64,000 bases of DNA from Flexithrix dorotheae DSM 6795 (GCF_000379765.1 NZ_KB903465.1:310001-374000), one strand, 5' to 3'; counted from the first letter of the stretch, positions 40,128-50,507 are shown. The notes: generated by a model not told the origin, from the letters alone. A program made the numbers and translations.

Positions 40128-40808
40128 ATGAAATACCTCCTGACTATAACTATTATTTACTTAATCACACTCAACCTAAAGGCTCAATCAATTTTTGGGA
40201 CATATCAATACTACCCTTCTGAGATACAATTATCAGACGATTCCACTTACAGCTATACACTTTGGGAGAGAGATGAAAGTCAATTTTACGATAATGGAAA
40301 ATTTACCGTAAAAGAACAAACCATCATATTTGAAAGTGAGCATTTTAAAGATGAAAGTCGGTATGTAAGCTTTGGACATTTAATGGTTTCCACCCAAAAC
40401 CCGGAAGATAAAGGAGTTTGTTTAAAAATCAGGAATCACACCAAAAAAACACTTCATAAAGTGATAGTGAAAATTGGGGAGACCATTACCTTCTTTTATG
40501 AAGATGAAATCCCCATAAAAGAATCCATTATTTTAAATTTCCCAATTTCTGATCAACAAAAATTCACTGATATCACCATTGTATTAGATGATTTTCAAAC
40601 AATACAGAAATACAAAGCCAATTTAGAAGCATTTAAAAATAAAACAACAGATGGATTAATCACTGTAATCACAGTTTCTAATACAAACAAAAGCGGACTA
40701 AATATTCCTTCCAACCTAAATGGTATGGAAATGCTGATAGATGGAAAAAAACTCAAAACCCAGGATACTTATATTAATCCACCATTTTTTACTAAGGTTT
40801 CTGAATAG
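40128..40808 (+). CDS. Exported hypothetical protein
   Basis: A TTG at 40107 opens the frame, but the ATG at 40128 places a signal peptide (MKYLLTITIIYLITLNLKAQ) at the N-terminus and is preferred. The mature 206 residues are beta-rich with the segment IFGTYQYYPS at the start, which resembles the start of lipocalin-like exported proteins. A second half has strands with VKIGETITFFYEDE. No enzymatic motif was seen. It is in the opposite orientation to both flanking genes. Confidence 0.65.
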   Translation: MKYLLTITIIYLITLNLKAQSIFGTYQYYPSEIQLSDDSTYSYTLWERDESQFYDNGKFTVKEQTIIFESEHFKDESRYVSFGHLMVSTQNPEDKGVCLKIRNHTKKTLHKVIVKIGETITFFYEDEIPIKESIILNFPISDQQKFTDITIVLDDFQTIQKYKANLEAFKNKTTDGLITVITVSNTNKSGLNIPSNLNGMEMLIDGKKLKTQDTYINPPFFTKVSE

Positions 40809-40960
40809 TAGTACTTTTGGTTAAAAAAATTCACAGCTAATGAATTGACTGGTTCAAGCATCCTTCCCTGTTTTCGGTACTCCCAAAATTCATCAATACA
40901 CTGAAATCACTTTAAAACACAACCGAATACCTGCCTTATATTTTAGGGAGAAACAACTTT

Positions 40961-42223
40961 TTAATTCCTCCCTTTATTAGCATTTGATTTAAACCTGTTT
41001 GGCCTTTTCTTAAACTTTCTATTTCCTGATTTTGGCTGATGTGATCGCTGTTGAGGCCGCCCGTTATTTTCCCTGGGTGGTGGTGGAGTTGCACTCATTT
41101 CAAATCCTTCCACCATATCAGTGGGTAATTTTAATCCCAATAAGCGTTCAATTCCCCGCACATAATCCTGTTCGTCATGGCAAACCAGAGAGATGGCCTC
41201 ACCGCTGGCTCCAGCCCTACCCGTTCGGCCTATTCTATGGACATAATCTTCCGGCACGTTGGGCAATTCATAATTCACCACATGAGGAAGCAGGGGAATA
41301 TCCAGTCCTCTGGCCGCTATATCCGTGGCAACCAAAACCCGTACTTTTCCCCGTTTAAATCCATCGAGCGCTTTGGTTCTGGCATTTTGCGTTTTGTTTC
41401 CATGAATAGCGGCTGAAGTAATCCCTTTTTTGCTTAATTTTTCGCTCAGTCGATTAGCCCCATGCTTAGTTCTGGTAAAAATCAACACCTGTTGCCAGTC
41501 CCCTTCCGAAATTAATTTAATAATCAGAGGCGTTTTCCGGTTTTTATCCACCTTATAAATTTTCTGGATCACCATCTCGGCAGTGGAATTTTCGGGTGTA
41601 GCCTCTACAGTTGCAGGATGATTCAAAATACCATTTGCCAGCTTTTTGATCTCTTTGGAAAAAGTGGCCGAAAAAAGCAGATTTTGCCTTTTTTCAGGCA
41701 TCAGACTCAGGATTTTTTTAATATCCCGAAGAAATCCCATATCCAGCATTCTATCGGCTTCATCTAATACCAGCATCTCTATATTTGCCAGTGAAAATAT
41801 CTTTTGGCTGTGTAAATCTAGTAATCTTCCCGGAGTGGCAATTAAAATATCCACTCCTTTTCTCAGTGCCGTAATTTGAGGATTAGGATTAACTCCTCCA
41901 AAAATTACCGTAGATCGAATATCCAGGAACAAACTATAATCTCTTACATTTTCCTGAACCTGGGCGGCTAATTCCCGTGTGGGGGTTAGCACAAGTGCCC
42001 TGATAGGTCTTTTCCGAAGACGGGGTCCCTGATCTAAAATCTGGAGCATGGGCAAGGTAAAACCTGCAGTTTTCCCAGTTCCTGTTTGGGCTGAAGCTAA
42101 AACATCTTTTCCTTCTAAAATCAGTGGAATCGCTTTTTCCTGAATTGGAGACGGGGTTTTATATCCTTTTTTGCTTACTGCTTTCAGTAAGGATTCTGAT
42201 AATCCAAGTGTGTTAAATGACAT
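40961..42223 (-). CDS. rhlE: DEAD-box RNA helicase, RhlE-like
   Basis: An ATP-dependent RNA helicase, probably for ribosome assembly or cold-sensitive RNA remodelling. The motifs appear in order: Q motif with [11 protein letters not shown] near 3, Walker [11 protein letters not shown] near 43, PTRELA near 83, ATPGRL near 128, DEAD near 153, SAT near 184, and [10 protein letters not shown] near 330. The C-terminal 45 residues are a basic, Arg/Lys/Asn-rich tail ending [16 protein letters not shown], typical of RhlE proteins. The 420-residue length is typical. It is a single-gene unit. Confidence 0.92.
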   Translation of the reverse strand: MSFNTLGLSESLLKAVSKKGYKTPSPIQEKAIPLILEGKDVLASAQTGTGKTAGFTLPMLQILDQGPRLRKRPIRALVLTPTRELAAQVQENVRDYSLFLDIRSTVIFGGVNPNPQITALRKGVDILIATPGRLLDLHSQKIFSLANIEMLVLDEADRMLDMGFLRDIKKILSLMPEKRQNLLFSATFSKEIKKLANGILNHPATVEATPENSTAEMVIQKIYKVDKNRKTPLIIKLISEGDWQQVLIFTRTKHGANRLSEKLSKKGITSAAIHGNKTQNARTKALDGFKRGKVRVLVATDIAARGLDIPLLPHVVNYELPNVPEDYVHRIGRTGRAGASGEAISLVCHDEQDYVRGIERLLGLKLPTDMVEGFEMSATPPPPRENNGRPQQRSHQPKSGNRKFKKRPNRFKSNANKGRN

Positions 42224-42514
42224 ATAAGTTATTTATAGGCCAGTGTCTATTATTTCCGTTATGTTTTACTCGGACACCGGCACTTAAAAGAAATTCAAAG
42301 TCTATCATTTCCTGATAGTTCCCTTAAATGGCGTTAGTAGATGTCTTTCCTGGTTTTAAAGCAGGAAAACCATCCAATTATGTTTTTTTTGTAGTAATAA
42401 AAGTTTTGAAAGTTCCACTACTCAACCATCCTTTGCCATTTTGGAATGAAAGGCAAAGATACATTGAATTTTTGCTATTCCCGCCATCCATTTAAAGAAT
42501 CGCTCCAAGCTGCT

Positions 42515-43723
42515 TTATTCGCCATTCACTGCAAAGTGGACAATCCGGCAAGCATATCCCTTACTTTTTGGATTTTTAATCCGGGCTGTTTTGATCACCA
42601 GTTTGTGCTTTTTCTTTTCATCCAGATCGCCATCCAATAAATATAACCAGGGCAAATGCAAAGATTCACTCCATTGGGTAAACTGATCCAGCGGGCCATA
42701 TTTTTTACCATCAATTTTATAATCTATCATGCCCACATCCATTCCGGCAATTACAAAAATCCCAACTGCCTTGCCTCTAAATTTAAATTTCAACTTCGCT
42801 CCCTTTTTTTTGGCTACCAGCATGGGCACTTCTACAAACCCGGGTCTGGTTTGTTCCCCTTCAGGCGCCTTCCAGCTTTTCACTTTCCTAAACTTAAATC
42901 CGGTACGGGCTTTTTTTATGGGAACAAGCCTTCCATTTACATAGGAGTTGGGATCAAGAAGTTCTTCAGGAACAGTTTTAGGGTGAATTTGATAGGCACT
43001 CCTGTCATTTTTAAACTCATGTTCGAATAATACTTTTATGGAATTGGTATAAATCTGATGGCCAAAAGGCGCAGGATGTGTGCCTCCAAATTTTTCCCAG
43101 TTAAACTCCTTATTATCTATCCTTTCCGTAACTTCCCTTGCCAGGTTAATGGAAGTCACCTGATAATGCTCTGCCACTTTTTCATGATTGATAATTTCCT
43201 CAGGCGTCTTCCCGCTTCTGATGTCCTCCATCAAAGGTTCAAAAACAAAATAGAGCATTACAATATCCATAGCGGGGTTCGCCAGTCTTGCCTGTCGGAT
43301 AATGCCCTCCATTCCCCTAATTTCCTCCTGGGAAGTTCTTCCATTTGTCCGGTCATTTACCGTGGCCTCCTCAAAAAGTAAATCTACTGTTCCATGGGCA
43401 AGCACATCTCTGGAAAACCGGAAAGCTCCCGGGGTTGATCCGGTGGAAGGGATACCGGCATCAATAAAATCGAACTCGGTTTCCGGAAATCTTTCCTGAA
43501 GATATTTACAGACCATTTCCCGCCATCCATTCATATGGGTAATGGAACCACCAAGAAAAACTACCCTGCCTTTTTTTTCTTTTTCAAATTTGGTAAAGCA
43601 ATTCTGTAGGCTTCCTCTTAAGTTTATATAAGTATTTTCAGGAAAATCCGGAAGTGTTTGTAATTGGGAAAAGGAAAGTTGGGAGGTTAAAATAAACAGA
43701 CTAATCAATAGGTATTTTGTCAT
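42515..43723 (-). CDS. Exported SGNH hydrolase (GDSL-type esterase)
   Basis: Residues 1-19 are a signal peptide (SLFILTSQLSFSQ). The SGNH hydrolase fold is shown by the catalytic Ser in FLGGSITHMNGW near residue 56, the EATVND motif near 117 and the Asp-free or shifted catalytic His in THPAPFGHQIY near 215. A C-terminal beta-rich region (about 250-402) may bind carbohydrate, with a conserved KFKFRGKAVGIF segment. Such enzymes often remove acetyl groups from plant polysaccharides, but the substrate is unknown. It stands just outside the sugar-operon region. Confidence 0.8.
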   Translation of the reverse strand: MTKYLLISLFILTSQLSFSQLQTLPDFPENTYINLRGSLQNCFTKFEKEKKGRVVFLGGSITHMNGWREMVCKYLQERFPETEFDFIDAGIPSTGSTPGAFRFSRDVLAHGTVDLLFEEATVNDRTNGRTSQEEIRGMEGIIRQARLANPAMDIVMLYFVFEPLMEDIRSGKTPEEIINHEKVAEHYQVTSINLAREVTERIDNKEFNWEKFGGTHPAPFGHQIYTNSIKVLFEHEFKNDRSAYQIHPKTVPEELLDPNSYVNGRLVPIKKARTGFKFRKVKSWKAPEGEQTRPGFVEVPMLVAKKKGAKLKFKFRGKAVGIFVIAGMDVGMIDYKIDGKKYGPLDQFTQWSESLHLPWLYLLDGDLDEKKKHKLVIKTARIKNPKSKGYACRIVHFAVNGE

Positions 43724-43968
43724 TAAAGAATATTTAATTTTTCAGAAAATGTAAAAGATATTTTTATAATTTATCCTGCTTTCCTCAATTAAAATTGGTT
43801 TGAATGCTGCCACATATCGATTGGCCTTATACTTCAAAACCAAACAAGTGGTAAAAGAGGAGGCACAAACAGGAAAACCACAAATGTACTTCACCATCCC
43901 TGGGATTTTAGGTTTAGGTCGTTTTCTAATAGCTTTGCAGCACACTGTTTTAAAGAAAAAAATAAAAC

Positions 43969-44910
43969 ATGAATTTCCTGTATTATACAAAAAGTTTTGG
44001 TTTTAATGCGCTTCCGGTCTTTTTTTTTAAGTGGAATTATCATCGGCTTATAAATTATGGGAGGGAATGCGATCAACAAGAACTTCAATACAGATTGAAT
44101 TACTATTTTAAGCAAAACAAAAATTTTGAAATCCCGGAAGCTGCTCAGGCTATAAAAAATTTCAAAAAGACAAATAGTACCACCTATTTCCTCGACTTAA
44201 AAGAATTTTTGCATTACTTTACCGCTGATACTAGGTTTGCCTACCAGTTTGGAGATGAAACACATATTAATCCATATCCTACACTTTTTAAAGCCAGGCC
44301 CATTACTGGCGACAATGCAAATTCGGTTTTGTTTAAACTGAACAAAAGAAGGCATTTCAAATGGGTAAATGATCCTTATTCCTATGGTGAAAAGAAAGAT
44401 ATTTTGGTATGGCGTGGAGGCGCTTACCACGAATTGCGTAGATCTTTTGTTGAAAAATTCTGGAACCACCCACTCTGCAACGTAGGACAAACCAATAAAC
44501 CAAAAGAAAATGTCCCCTGGCAAAAAGACTTTTTATCAATTAAGGCACAACTCCAATACAAGTTTATTTTTTGCCCGGAAGGTAACGATGTAGCAACAAA
44601 CCTGAAGTGGGTCATGTCATCCAATTCCCTATGTTTAATGCCTAAACCAAAATTTGAAACCTGGTTTATGGAAGGTACTTTAAAACCTAATGAACATTAT
44701 GTAGAGATAAAAAATGACTATTCAGATTTGGAGGATAAAATTATTTATTATTCCCGTCATCATGAAGAAGCCAATAGGATTATTAAAAATGCCAATAATT
44801 ACACAAATCGCTTTAAAAATAAAAATATGGAAGATTTACTTTGCCTCAAAGTTTTAGAAAAATATGCCTTTCAAAGTGGGCAAATAAATGCCTTGAAATT
44901 TTCAAACTAA
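43969..44910 (+). CDS. Glycosyltransferase family 90 (CAP10-like)
   Basis: The 313-residue protein has the GT90 (CAP10/LpsA) C-terminal core. Conserved are WRGGAYHELRRSF near 145, the SIKAQLQYKF segment near 185, and the signature CPEGNDVATNLKW near 203, which binds the nucleotide sugar. GT90 enzymes transfer xylose, glucose or galactose in LPS and capsule synthesis. It lacks a signal peptide and is short for the family, so it is probably cytosolic or peripheral. The neighbours are not glycan genes, so it may act alone on an LPS core. Confidence 0.82.
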   Translation: MNFLYYTKSFGFNALPVFFFKWNYHRLINYGRECDQQELQYRLNYYFKQNKNFEIPEAAQAIKNFKKTNSTTYFLDLKEFLHYFTADTRFAYQFGDETHINPYPTLFKARPITGDNANSVLFKLNKRRHFKWVNDPYSYGEKKDILVWRGGAYHELRRSFVEKFWNHPLCNVGQTNKPKENVPWQKDFLSIKAQLQYKFIFCPEGNDVATNLKWVMSSNSLCLMPKPKFETWFMEGTLKPNEHYVEIKNDYSDLEDKIIYYSRHHEEANRIIKNANNYTNRFKNKNMEDLLCLKVLEKYAFQSGQINALKFSN

Positions 44911-45003
44911 AAGCCAAAAAGATGATCAGGGTTCATTCCCATAATTACGGCACAAAAAACTTAATCAAATGACATGTGATATTTGAAAAAATAAGGAAAT
45001 GAT

Positions 45004-45705
45004 TTACCCCCCAATATCTATCCAAGTAGCTTTCGATTTGCCACAAAGTTCATGATTACTATTGTAAATCGCAGTGCCACAAAAATGTTTTTTACCCTCA
45101 CTTTCTAATTTCCAGCTAATCACCACACAAGTTTCGCCTATTGGTACCTCTCTCTCTATTTCAGCAGTCATTCTTCCCAACACCAGTGTTTTAGGCTGCT
45201 TACCCATAATAGCAAAAGCTCCGGGACAATCCATGGCTGCCCATAAAAATTCATTTTTAACCGTGCCTTCATCATTTGAAAGAGATTTATCCGGAATCCA
45301 GGGGGAAGCATATACACTTCTACCTTCCACCTTTCCGGCAAATACATTTAAACCATCTCCGGAGGCTCTTTGTGGTCCACATACAAAACAGGATGGAAAA
45401 GGGTGTTTTTCCTGAAACCCAATATAGTTTTTACTGGAAGCCTTTGCTTCTTCCCATTCAACTGAGTCGGGAATATCTACATCTACCACTCCGGGTTTTG
45501 CCACCGCTACAAGGATTTCTTCATTCATTAAATTGGATTCACCAGGCTTTCCATAAAGCTGCAGCGCAACTTCCAATGGAGGAGGTTTCCTTAAAGTTAC
45601 CTCCGAAACAAAATCGGTGTGATTATCAATAAGACCACAGACATAGCCTCCATTACCAGAATTGGGGGGACCGCAAAAACGTTTTGAGATTTCTAGGATT
45701 TCCAT
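45004..45705 (-). CDS. Hotdog-fold thioesterase-like protein
   Basis: The 233-residue protein resembles acyl-CoA thioesterase-like hotdog proteins. The signature FPSCFVCGPQR near residue 102 and GDGL near 116 mark the central Cys motif. A conserved WAAMDCPGAFAIMG segment lies near 155. The catalytic acidic residue and substrate are not visible. It is not linked to a pathway by its neighbours; it lies 33 bases upstream of an exported-protein gene on the same strand, so a shared transcript is possible. Confidence 0.65.
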   Translation of the reverse strand: MEILEISKRFCGPPNSGNGGYVCGLIDNHTDFVSEVTLRKPPPLEVALQLYGKPGESNLMNEEILVAVAKPGVVDVDIPDSVEWEEAKASSKNYIGFQEKHPFPSCFVCGPQRASGDGLNVFAGKVEGRSVYASPWIPDKSLSNDEGTVKNEFLWAAMDCPGAFAIMGKQPKTLVLGRMTAEIEREVPIGETCVVISWKLESEGKKHFCGTAIYNSNHELCGKSKATWIDIGG

Positions 45706-45738
45706 TGCATAGAATTGACTGCATTTCTAAAATTCAGC

Positions 45739-46692
45739 TCAATAAAATAAAGTGGGATTCAGGGATAAATCAAATAAAAACCGATCTGATTTCACTCCCT
45801 GATTTTCCTTATAAAGATACGGTTTCCCTTCAGTATCTACCATGGGGATATGATAATTTTTTGCAGGATTCCATTTTTCCGGCCAAAAATACAAATCATG
45901 CATCACCTTGTTTTGCAAAAAATTCCTGACATGCTCCGAATCAATACCAATATTCATCCTGCCTTGTTGTGCATAAGGAAAAACATGCTCTACCTGGAGA
46001 CTAAGCAAACCATTGGAATATTCCCCATATTCAGCATGTGTTAAATCAGTATACCCAAATCGGGCAAAAGTATTGTCCTCCACTTTTATCGCCTTGCCAG
46101 AATCCGAATTACCCGTCCAAAAAGTAGCATTAATTCCAATTCTGGTATGGTCATTCCTATAGGCAATCAAAATTCCGGAAGTTCGGTACCGGTCTGAACC
46201 CGGAGTACCCAAAATATCATTTTCATGGTAAACCTCTACCTGATCGAGCTGGATACCCACTGTTCCAGTCCTTTGATTGGTGCTTAATTGATCGAGATAA
46301 ACATTAAAACTGTAGCCTATGCTGTATTTTTTACCAGTCTGATTACTTACTGAATTGAGAAAAGGATTCTGAATTTGATCGTAATTTCCAAATGCATATA
46401 CTGCACCTATATTAAATTGACCTTCATGCCCTTTTCCCGATGGCCCTAACTGTCTGAAAGTAAAAAACCAACGGGTTTGGGCATTCACCTGGAAAAAATC
46501 GTGATAATAATATCCGGTAAGGAACAGGCCTGCTCTTTGGAAATGCGTACCCAAATTGAAGGAAATTCCGGCTGCTCCACCAAATCCCTCCTTACTATAA
46601 CCCAAACTTTCCTGGCCAAAAACGGGGTAACAGGCCCCAAACCATAGTGAGACCAAAATTCCAAGTATGGAAATTTGAGAAAATTTAAACAT
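45739..46692 (-). CDS. Exported beta-rich protein of uncertain family
   Basis: A signal peptide lies at residues 1-26 (SLWFGACYPVFGQ). The mature region alternates aromatic/Gly strands as in outer-membrane barrels or beta-rich surface proteins, with segments GGAAGISFNLGTHF near 38, YSFNVYLDQLST near 147 and INATFWTGNSD near 213. From memory it resembles exported Bacteroidota proteins labelled polymorphic toxin type 23 domain, but I could not verify that. Nothing here looks like a toxin-immunity pair. Treat the family as open. Confidence 0.5.
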   Translation of the reverse strand: MFKFSQISILGILVSLWFGACYPVFGQESLGYSKEGFGGAAGISFNLGTHFQRAGLFLTGYYYHDFFQVNAQTRWFFTFRQLGPSGKGHEGQFNIGAVYAFGNYDQIQNPFLNSVSNQTGKKYSIGYSFNVYLDQLSTNQRTGTVGIQLDQVEVYHENDILGTPGSDRYRTSGILIAYRNDHTRIGINATFWTGNSDSGKAIKVEDNTFARFGYTDLTHAEYGEYSNGLLSLQVEHVFPYAQQGRMNIGIDSEHVRNFLQNKVMHDLYFWPEKWNPAKNYHIPMVDTEGKPYLYKENQGVKSDRFLFDLSLNPTLFY

Positions 46693-46800
46693 AAAAAACC
46701 GGAATCCTTTTCAAAAAGACTTTTGATACCAAATCTATGGAAATTCAATTAAGTCTGCAGGAAAAAAATTCCGGTTTAAGCTGTGGAGAAAAAGTTGACT

Positions 46801-47208
46801 TTATAAGTACGAACATGGAGGATTTACCGCCTTCATATGGATTTGAGTATCCAGCTTCCAGTCCTCCTCCATTTTTAAAACCAACTCTTCTTTATTCGCT
46901 TTTTTCACAAATAAAAACTTCACTTTATCAACTCCACTATAGTTTAATATAATTTTTTGTTCTCCTTCATTATACATCCAGGTTCCTTTGTAAACCTTTC
47001 CTTCTTCTACCCGCTCAAAGGTCATGTTAAACCTTAAGACCAACTGGTCATTTTCCTCCACCGCGGTAGCAGGAACTACCTGACCTAAAACCTTGGAGCT
47101 TTCATACTTCCAGTTCTTACTAAGCATGCAAACACTTACCTGAGCAAACAATGTTTGGGAGGAAAGAAATAGGAATAAAGCGGGTAATAAAAATTTTCGA
47201 GTTTTCAT
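46801..47208 (-). CDS. Small exported lipocalin-like protein
   Basis: A signal peptide (residues 1-22, ending TLFAQ) precedes a 113-residue beta-rich domain. The strand pattern, including NKWKYES-like NWKYESSKV near 32, KVYKGTWMYNEGEQKI near 72 and a final Cys near the end, recalls the exported lipocalin-like (DUF4488-type) proteins of Bacteroidota. Two Cys (one in VCMLSK, one in PPCSYL) could form a disulfide. Monocistronic. Ligand unknown. Confidence 0.6.
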   Translation of the reverse strand: MKTRKFLLPALFLFLSSQTLFAQVSVCMLSKNWKYESSKVLGQVVPATAVEENDQLVLRFNMTFERVEEGKVYKGTWMYNEGEQKIILNYSGVDKVKFLFVKKANKEELVLKMEEDWKLDTQIHMKAVNPPCSYL

Positions 47209-47687
47209 GGAGTAACTGTTTCTCTAAATATCAAAATGCTAGTCGTATAGTAACAGTTATTGTAACCGATTATTATGGAATATTGCCTTAGTTGGAGTGC
47301 CTGATTCTGGGTGGCAAAGCTAATACAAATTCCTCTTAATTAATTATATTGGTTTCGGTTTTTTGCTGGTGAAAACCTGGTTAAAAGCCTGTGTAAATTT
47401 GTTGCTTTTTAAAATCTTCTATGGTAAGGATGTATGAAGTTAATCAATAGTTGCATCAACTGATAAAAAAAATTAAATTTTAACACTGAATTAACTTATT
47501 CAGGATGGTACAGGATGCAATTCTGATAAATTTCCAACTTTTTTGAAGGTAAGATTGAAAATCTAAAAGCTCCATTTCCAGACGAATGAAGAATAAGGAA
47601 AGGGGTAAATTTCAGAAAAAAATTCATTCAAAATCGGGGCAGATTTTAAGTGCCAGATAGTCGCTCCCTTATCAAAAACATAAAAAA
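47209..47687. other. Upstream region of the rhamnose-type sugar operon
   Basis: About 480 AT-rich bases. It holds a -7 element at 47394-47401 and, close to the left edge, an inverted pair GTAACTGTT / AACAGTTA that could bind a regulator. No coding sequence was seen. Confidence 0.45.
47394..47401 (+). promoter_or_regulatory. -7 element upstream of the sugar operon
   Basis: TAAATTTG matches TAnnTTTG. It lies about 290 bases upstream of the isomerase start, which would give a long leader. No -33 element at the usual spacing was seen. Confidence 0.45.
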
Positions 47688-48971
47688 ATGAGAGTAGAAA
47701 AATCAGTTATTCAGGAATATAATAACCCACTTCAAAATCAACAGCAAAAAAAGTTTGATTTCCTTGCAGAGGAGTTGGAAAGTGCTGGTAAAAATGTTAA
47801 CCAGATTGTACAAAAACTGGCTGACTTTCAGGTGGCTATTCCAAGCTGGGCTTTGGGTACAGGAGGCACAAGATTTGGCCGATTCCCTGGAGGTGGAGAG
47901 CCCGGTAGTCTTGAAGAGAAAATAGCTGATGTGGGATTATTGCATGCGCTTAACAGGTCGAGTGGAGCGATTTCCCTACATATTCCATGGGATATTCCCG
48001 AAGATGCCAATGCCATAAAAGCACTTGCCGATTCATATGACCTTAAATTTGATGCGGTTAATTCAAATACTTTTCAGGACCAAAAGGATCAAAAAAACTC
48101 TTATAAATTTGGTTCCCTTTGCCATGTAGATAAGGCCGTAAGGCAGGAAGCTATTGACCATAATATTGAGGTAATAAAATATGGAAAGGCATTGGGCTCT
48201 GAAGCTTTAACCGTTTGGCTTGCAGATGGTTCCAGTTTCCCCGGACAAAATAATTTTAAACAGGTTTTCCAAAACACCCTTCATTCCCTACAAGAAGTTT
48301 ATCAGGAATTACCTGATGAATGGAAAATGTTTGTGGAATACAAGCCTTTCGAGCCTAATTTTTATTCCATGGTGATTCCCGATTGGGGAACATCCCATTT
48401 GCTGGCCAGCAAATTAGGGGAAAAAGCCCTGTGTCTGGTAGATTTAGGCCATCATTTACCGAATACAAACATAGAACAAATTGTAGCCATTCTGATGATG
48501 GAAGGCAAACTTGGAGGTTTCCACTTCAACGATTCCAAATTTGCTGATGATGATTTAACTGTGGGTTGTATTAAACCATACCAGCTTTTCCTCATATTCA
48601 AAGAATTAGTAGAAGGTATGGAAGATCCAAATTCCATTAACCCTCCTCTGGCCTGGATGATTGACGCAAGTCATAATTTAAAAGATCCTTTGGAAGATTT
48701 ACTACAATCAGTAGAAGCCATTAAAATTGCTTATGCGCAGGCTCTTTTGGTGGATAAACAAGAACTGGCTGTTGCCCAACAGGAGAATGATGTGGTAAAA
48801 GCCCAGGAAATTTTACAAAATGCCTACAGGACGGATGTAAGGCCGCTATTGGCGGCTTCAAGAATTCAGGCTGGAGCAGCCATTGATCCTGTAGGAGTTT
48901 ACAGAAAATTAAAAGTAAGAGAAGAATTGGTAAAAGAAAGAGGCAGTTTTTCTATGGCTACTGGTCTGTAA
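47688..48971 (+). CDS. rhaI: L-rhamnose isomerase-type sugar isomerase (RhaI family)
   Basis: The 427-residue protein resembles RhaI-type isomerases (Pseudomonas stutzeri L-rhamnose isomerase), which convert L-rhamnose to L-rhamnulose and are xylose-isomerase-like barrels. Metal-ligand segments are visible: MFVEYKPFEPNFYS near 207, LVDLGHHLP near 250 and FHFNDSKFADDDL near 278. It shares the early WALGTGGTRFGRFPG and the later TDVRPLLAASRI. It is the first gene of a four-gene set with a sugar kinase. The cluster lacks an aldolase, which may lie elsewhere. Confidence 0.82.
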   Translation: MRVEKSVIQEYNNPLQNQQQKKFDFLAEELESAGKNVNQIVQKLADFQVAIPSWALGTGGTRFGRFPGGGEPGSLEEKIADVGLLHALNRSSGAISLHIPWDIPEDANAIKALADSYDLKFDAVNSNTFQDQKDQKNSYKFGSLCHVDKAVRQEAIDHNIEVIKYGKALGSEALTVWLADGSSFPGQNNFKQVFQNTLHSLQEVYQELPDEWKMFVEYKPFEPNFYSMVIPDWGTSHLLASKLGEKALCLVDLGHHLPNTNIEQIVAILMMEGKLGGFHFNDSKFADDDLTVGCIKPYQLFLIFKELVEGMEDPNSINPPLAWMIDASHNLKDPLEDLLQSVEAIKIAYAQALLVDKQELAVAQQENDVVKAQEILQNAYRTDVRPLLAASRIQAGAAIDPVGVYRKLKVREELVKERGSFSMATGL

Positions 48972-49047
48972 GTACCTGTATTCCATACCGGGTACTATTT
49001 TAAATTACAGCATTTTATCCATAGGTAAATTACATTGAAATTTGAAA

Positions 49048-50460
49048 ATGAAAGAAAAGGTAACAGCCATTTTTGATATTGGGAAAACCAATAAAAAATT
49101 AATGATTTTCAACCAGGAATTGGAAGTGCTCCACAGTGAGGAGGTCCAGTTTGAGGAAATTACCGATGAAGACGGTGATGATTGTGAAGATGTAGAAAAA
49201 TTGGAAAAATGGTTGCTTTCCTCCTTTCAGCAGGCCCTGGAAAATGGGAAATGGGATATTACTGCGGTAAATGTGGCTACTTATGGGGCTAGTTTTGTAA
49301 ATGTGGATGAAAATGGCAAAGCAGTAACCCCACTTTACAATTACCTAAAACCTTTTCCAGAAGAGCTCAAGGCAGAATTTTATAAAAAATACGGACCTCA
49401 GCAAAGCTTTTGCACGACCACAGCTTCTCCGGATTTGGGGATGTTAAATTCAGGTCTGCAGCTTTATTGGTTGAAGCATAGAAAGCCCAAGCTTTTCGAA
49501 AAAATTAAATATTCGCTTCACCTACCTCAGTATTGTGCATTTTTACTTTCGGGTAAAAAAATAGCAGAAATGACTTCCATCGGCTGTCATACTTATTTGT
49601 GGGATTTTGAAAAAGGTGATTACCATAAATGGGTAAGCGAAGAAGGAATTGCGGCTAAATTCCCTGACATTCAACCTTCAGATTCATTTATTGAAATTGA
49701 GGGGAAAGACCATCCTATAAAATGCGGAATTGGTGTGCATGATAGTTCGGCCGCCTTAATTCCCTATTTAATGAACTGCCCCGATCCTTTTGTACTTTTA
49801 TCCACAGGCACCTGGAGTATTGCTTTCAATCCATTTAGCGAAGAAAACCTGACTGAGGACCATTTGGCAAAAGACTGCCTGAACTATATCAATTATAAGG
49901 GAGGGACGGTAAAGGCAGCCAGGTTATTTTTAGGAAATGAACATGAATTCCAAACAGATCGATTGGCCAGACATTTCCAAAAACCCGATGATTATTTTAA
50001 AACCGTGGAATACGACCGGGATATTTTCAACAAACTGGCAGAAGAAAATAATCATTACAAAAAATTCTTTCCGGAAACCATGAAAGGCACAGGCCCTTTT
50101 CCGCAGGAAATCAGGGGGACTGTCAATCTTGATCTTTTCGATAATTATGAAGAAGCTTACCATCAGTTGATGCTGGATTTGGCTTATCTTCAGAGTATTT
50201 CAATTGATTTGGCTATTGGAAAAACCGATATTAAAAAAATGTTTTTTAGCGGTGGTTTTCATAGTAATAAGTTATTCGTGAAACTGCTATGTGCCAAGTA
50301 CCCTGATATAGAATTTTATAGTGCTTCAGTAAGTAAGGCCACCGCCTTGGGGGCAGCACTTTTAATTAATAAAAATCACAAAGAAAATTTAAGCTTCAAG
50401 TTCGATTTACACTTAACTGACAAAAGTTTGAATATTGGAGCCTATCGTCTTTTTGAGTAA
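49048..50460 (+). CDS. FGGY-family sugar kinase, probably rhamnulokinase
   Basis: A TTG at 49042 is in frame, but the ATG at 49048 sits at the usual FGGY start and is preferred. The 470-residue protein has the N-terminal ATP-type motif IFDIGKTNKK near 7, the catalytic region GIGVHDSSAALIPY near 228, an ATP phosphate site STGTWSIAFN near 252 and FSGGFHSN near 409. It follows the isomerase by about 75 bases and is the expected next step, phosphorylating the ketose. Xylulose or fuculose kinases are related alternatives. Confidence 0.78.
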   Translation: MKEKVTAIFDIGKTNKKLMIFNQELEVLHSEEVQFEEITDEDGDDCEDVEKLEKWLLSSFQQALENGKWDITAVNVATYGASFVNVDENGKAVTPLYNYLKPFPEELKAEFYKKYGPQQSFCTTTASPDLGMLNSGLQLYWLKHRKPKLFEKIKYSLHLPQYCAFLLSGKKIAEMTSIGCHTYLWDFEKGDYHKWVSEEGIAAKFPDIQPSDSFIEIEGKDHPIKCGIGVHDSSAALIPYLMNCPDPFVLLSTGTWSIAFNPFSEENLTEDHLAKDCLNYINYKGGTVKAARLFLGNEHEFQTDRLARHFQKPDDYFKTVEYDRDIFNKLAEENNHYKKFFPETMKGTGPFPQEIRGTVNLDLFDNYEEAYHQLMLDLAYLQSISIDLAIGKTDIKKMFFSGGFHSNKLFVKLLCAKYPDIEFYSASVSKATALGAALLINKNHKENLSFKFDLHLTDKSLNIGAYRLFE

Positions 50461-50507
50461 TCAGCATAGATTACCCGAAAAGTTAAAACAACAAACAAAG
50501 TCTAAAT

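Noticed and set aside
43742-44006. Open frames on both strands before the GT90 gene
   Set aside because: One overlaps the GT90 start by 38 bases and neither has a recognisable domain; the region is better read as GT90 leader.
30426-48999. Exact 13-mer ACCGGGTACTATT at 30426 and 48987
   Set aside because: A pair of matching 13-mers is expected by chance in 64 kb; no extension of the match was seen.
49042-49050. TTG as start of the sugar kinase
   Set aside because: An in-frame ATG six bases later is the usual start and leaves the conserved N-terminal motif intact.
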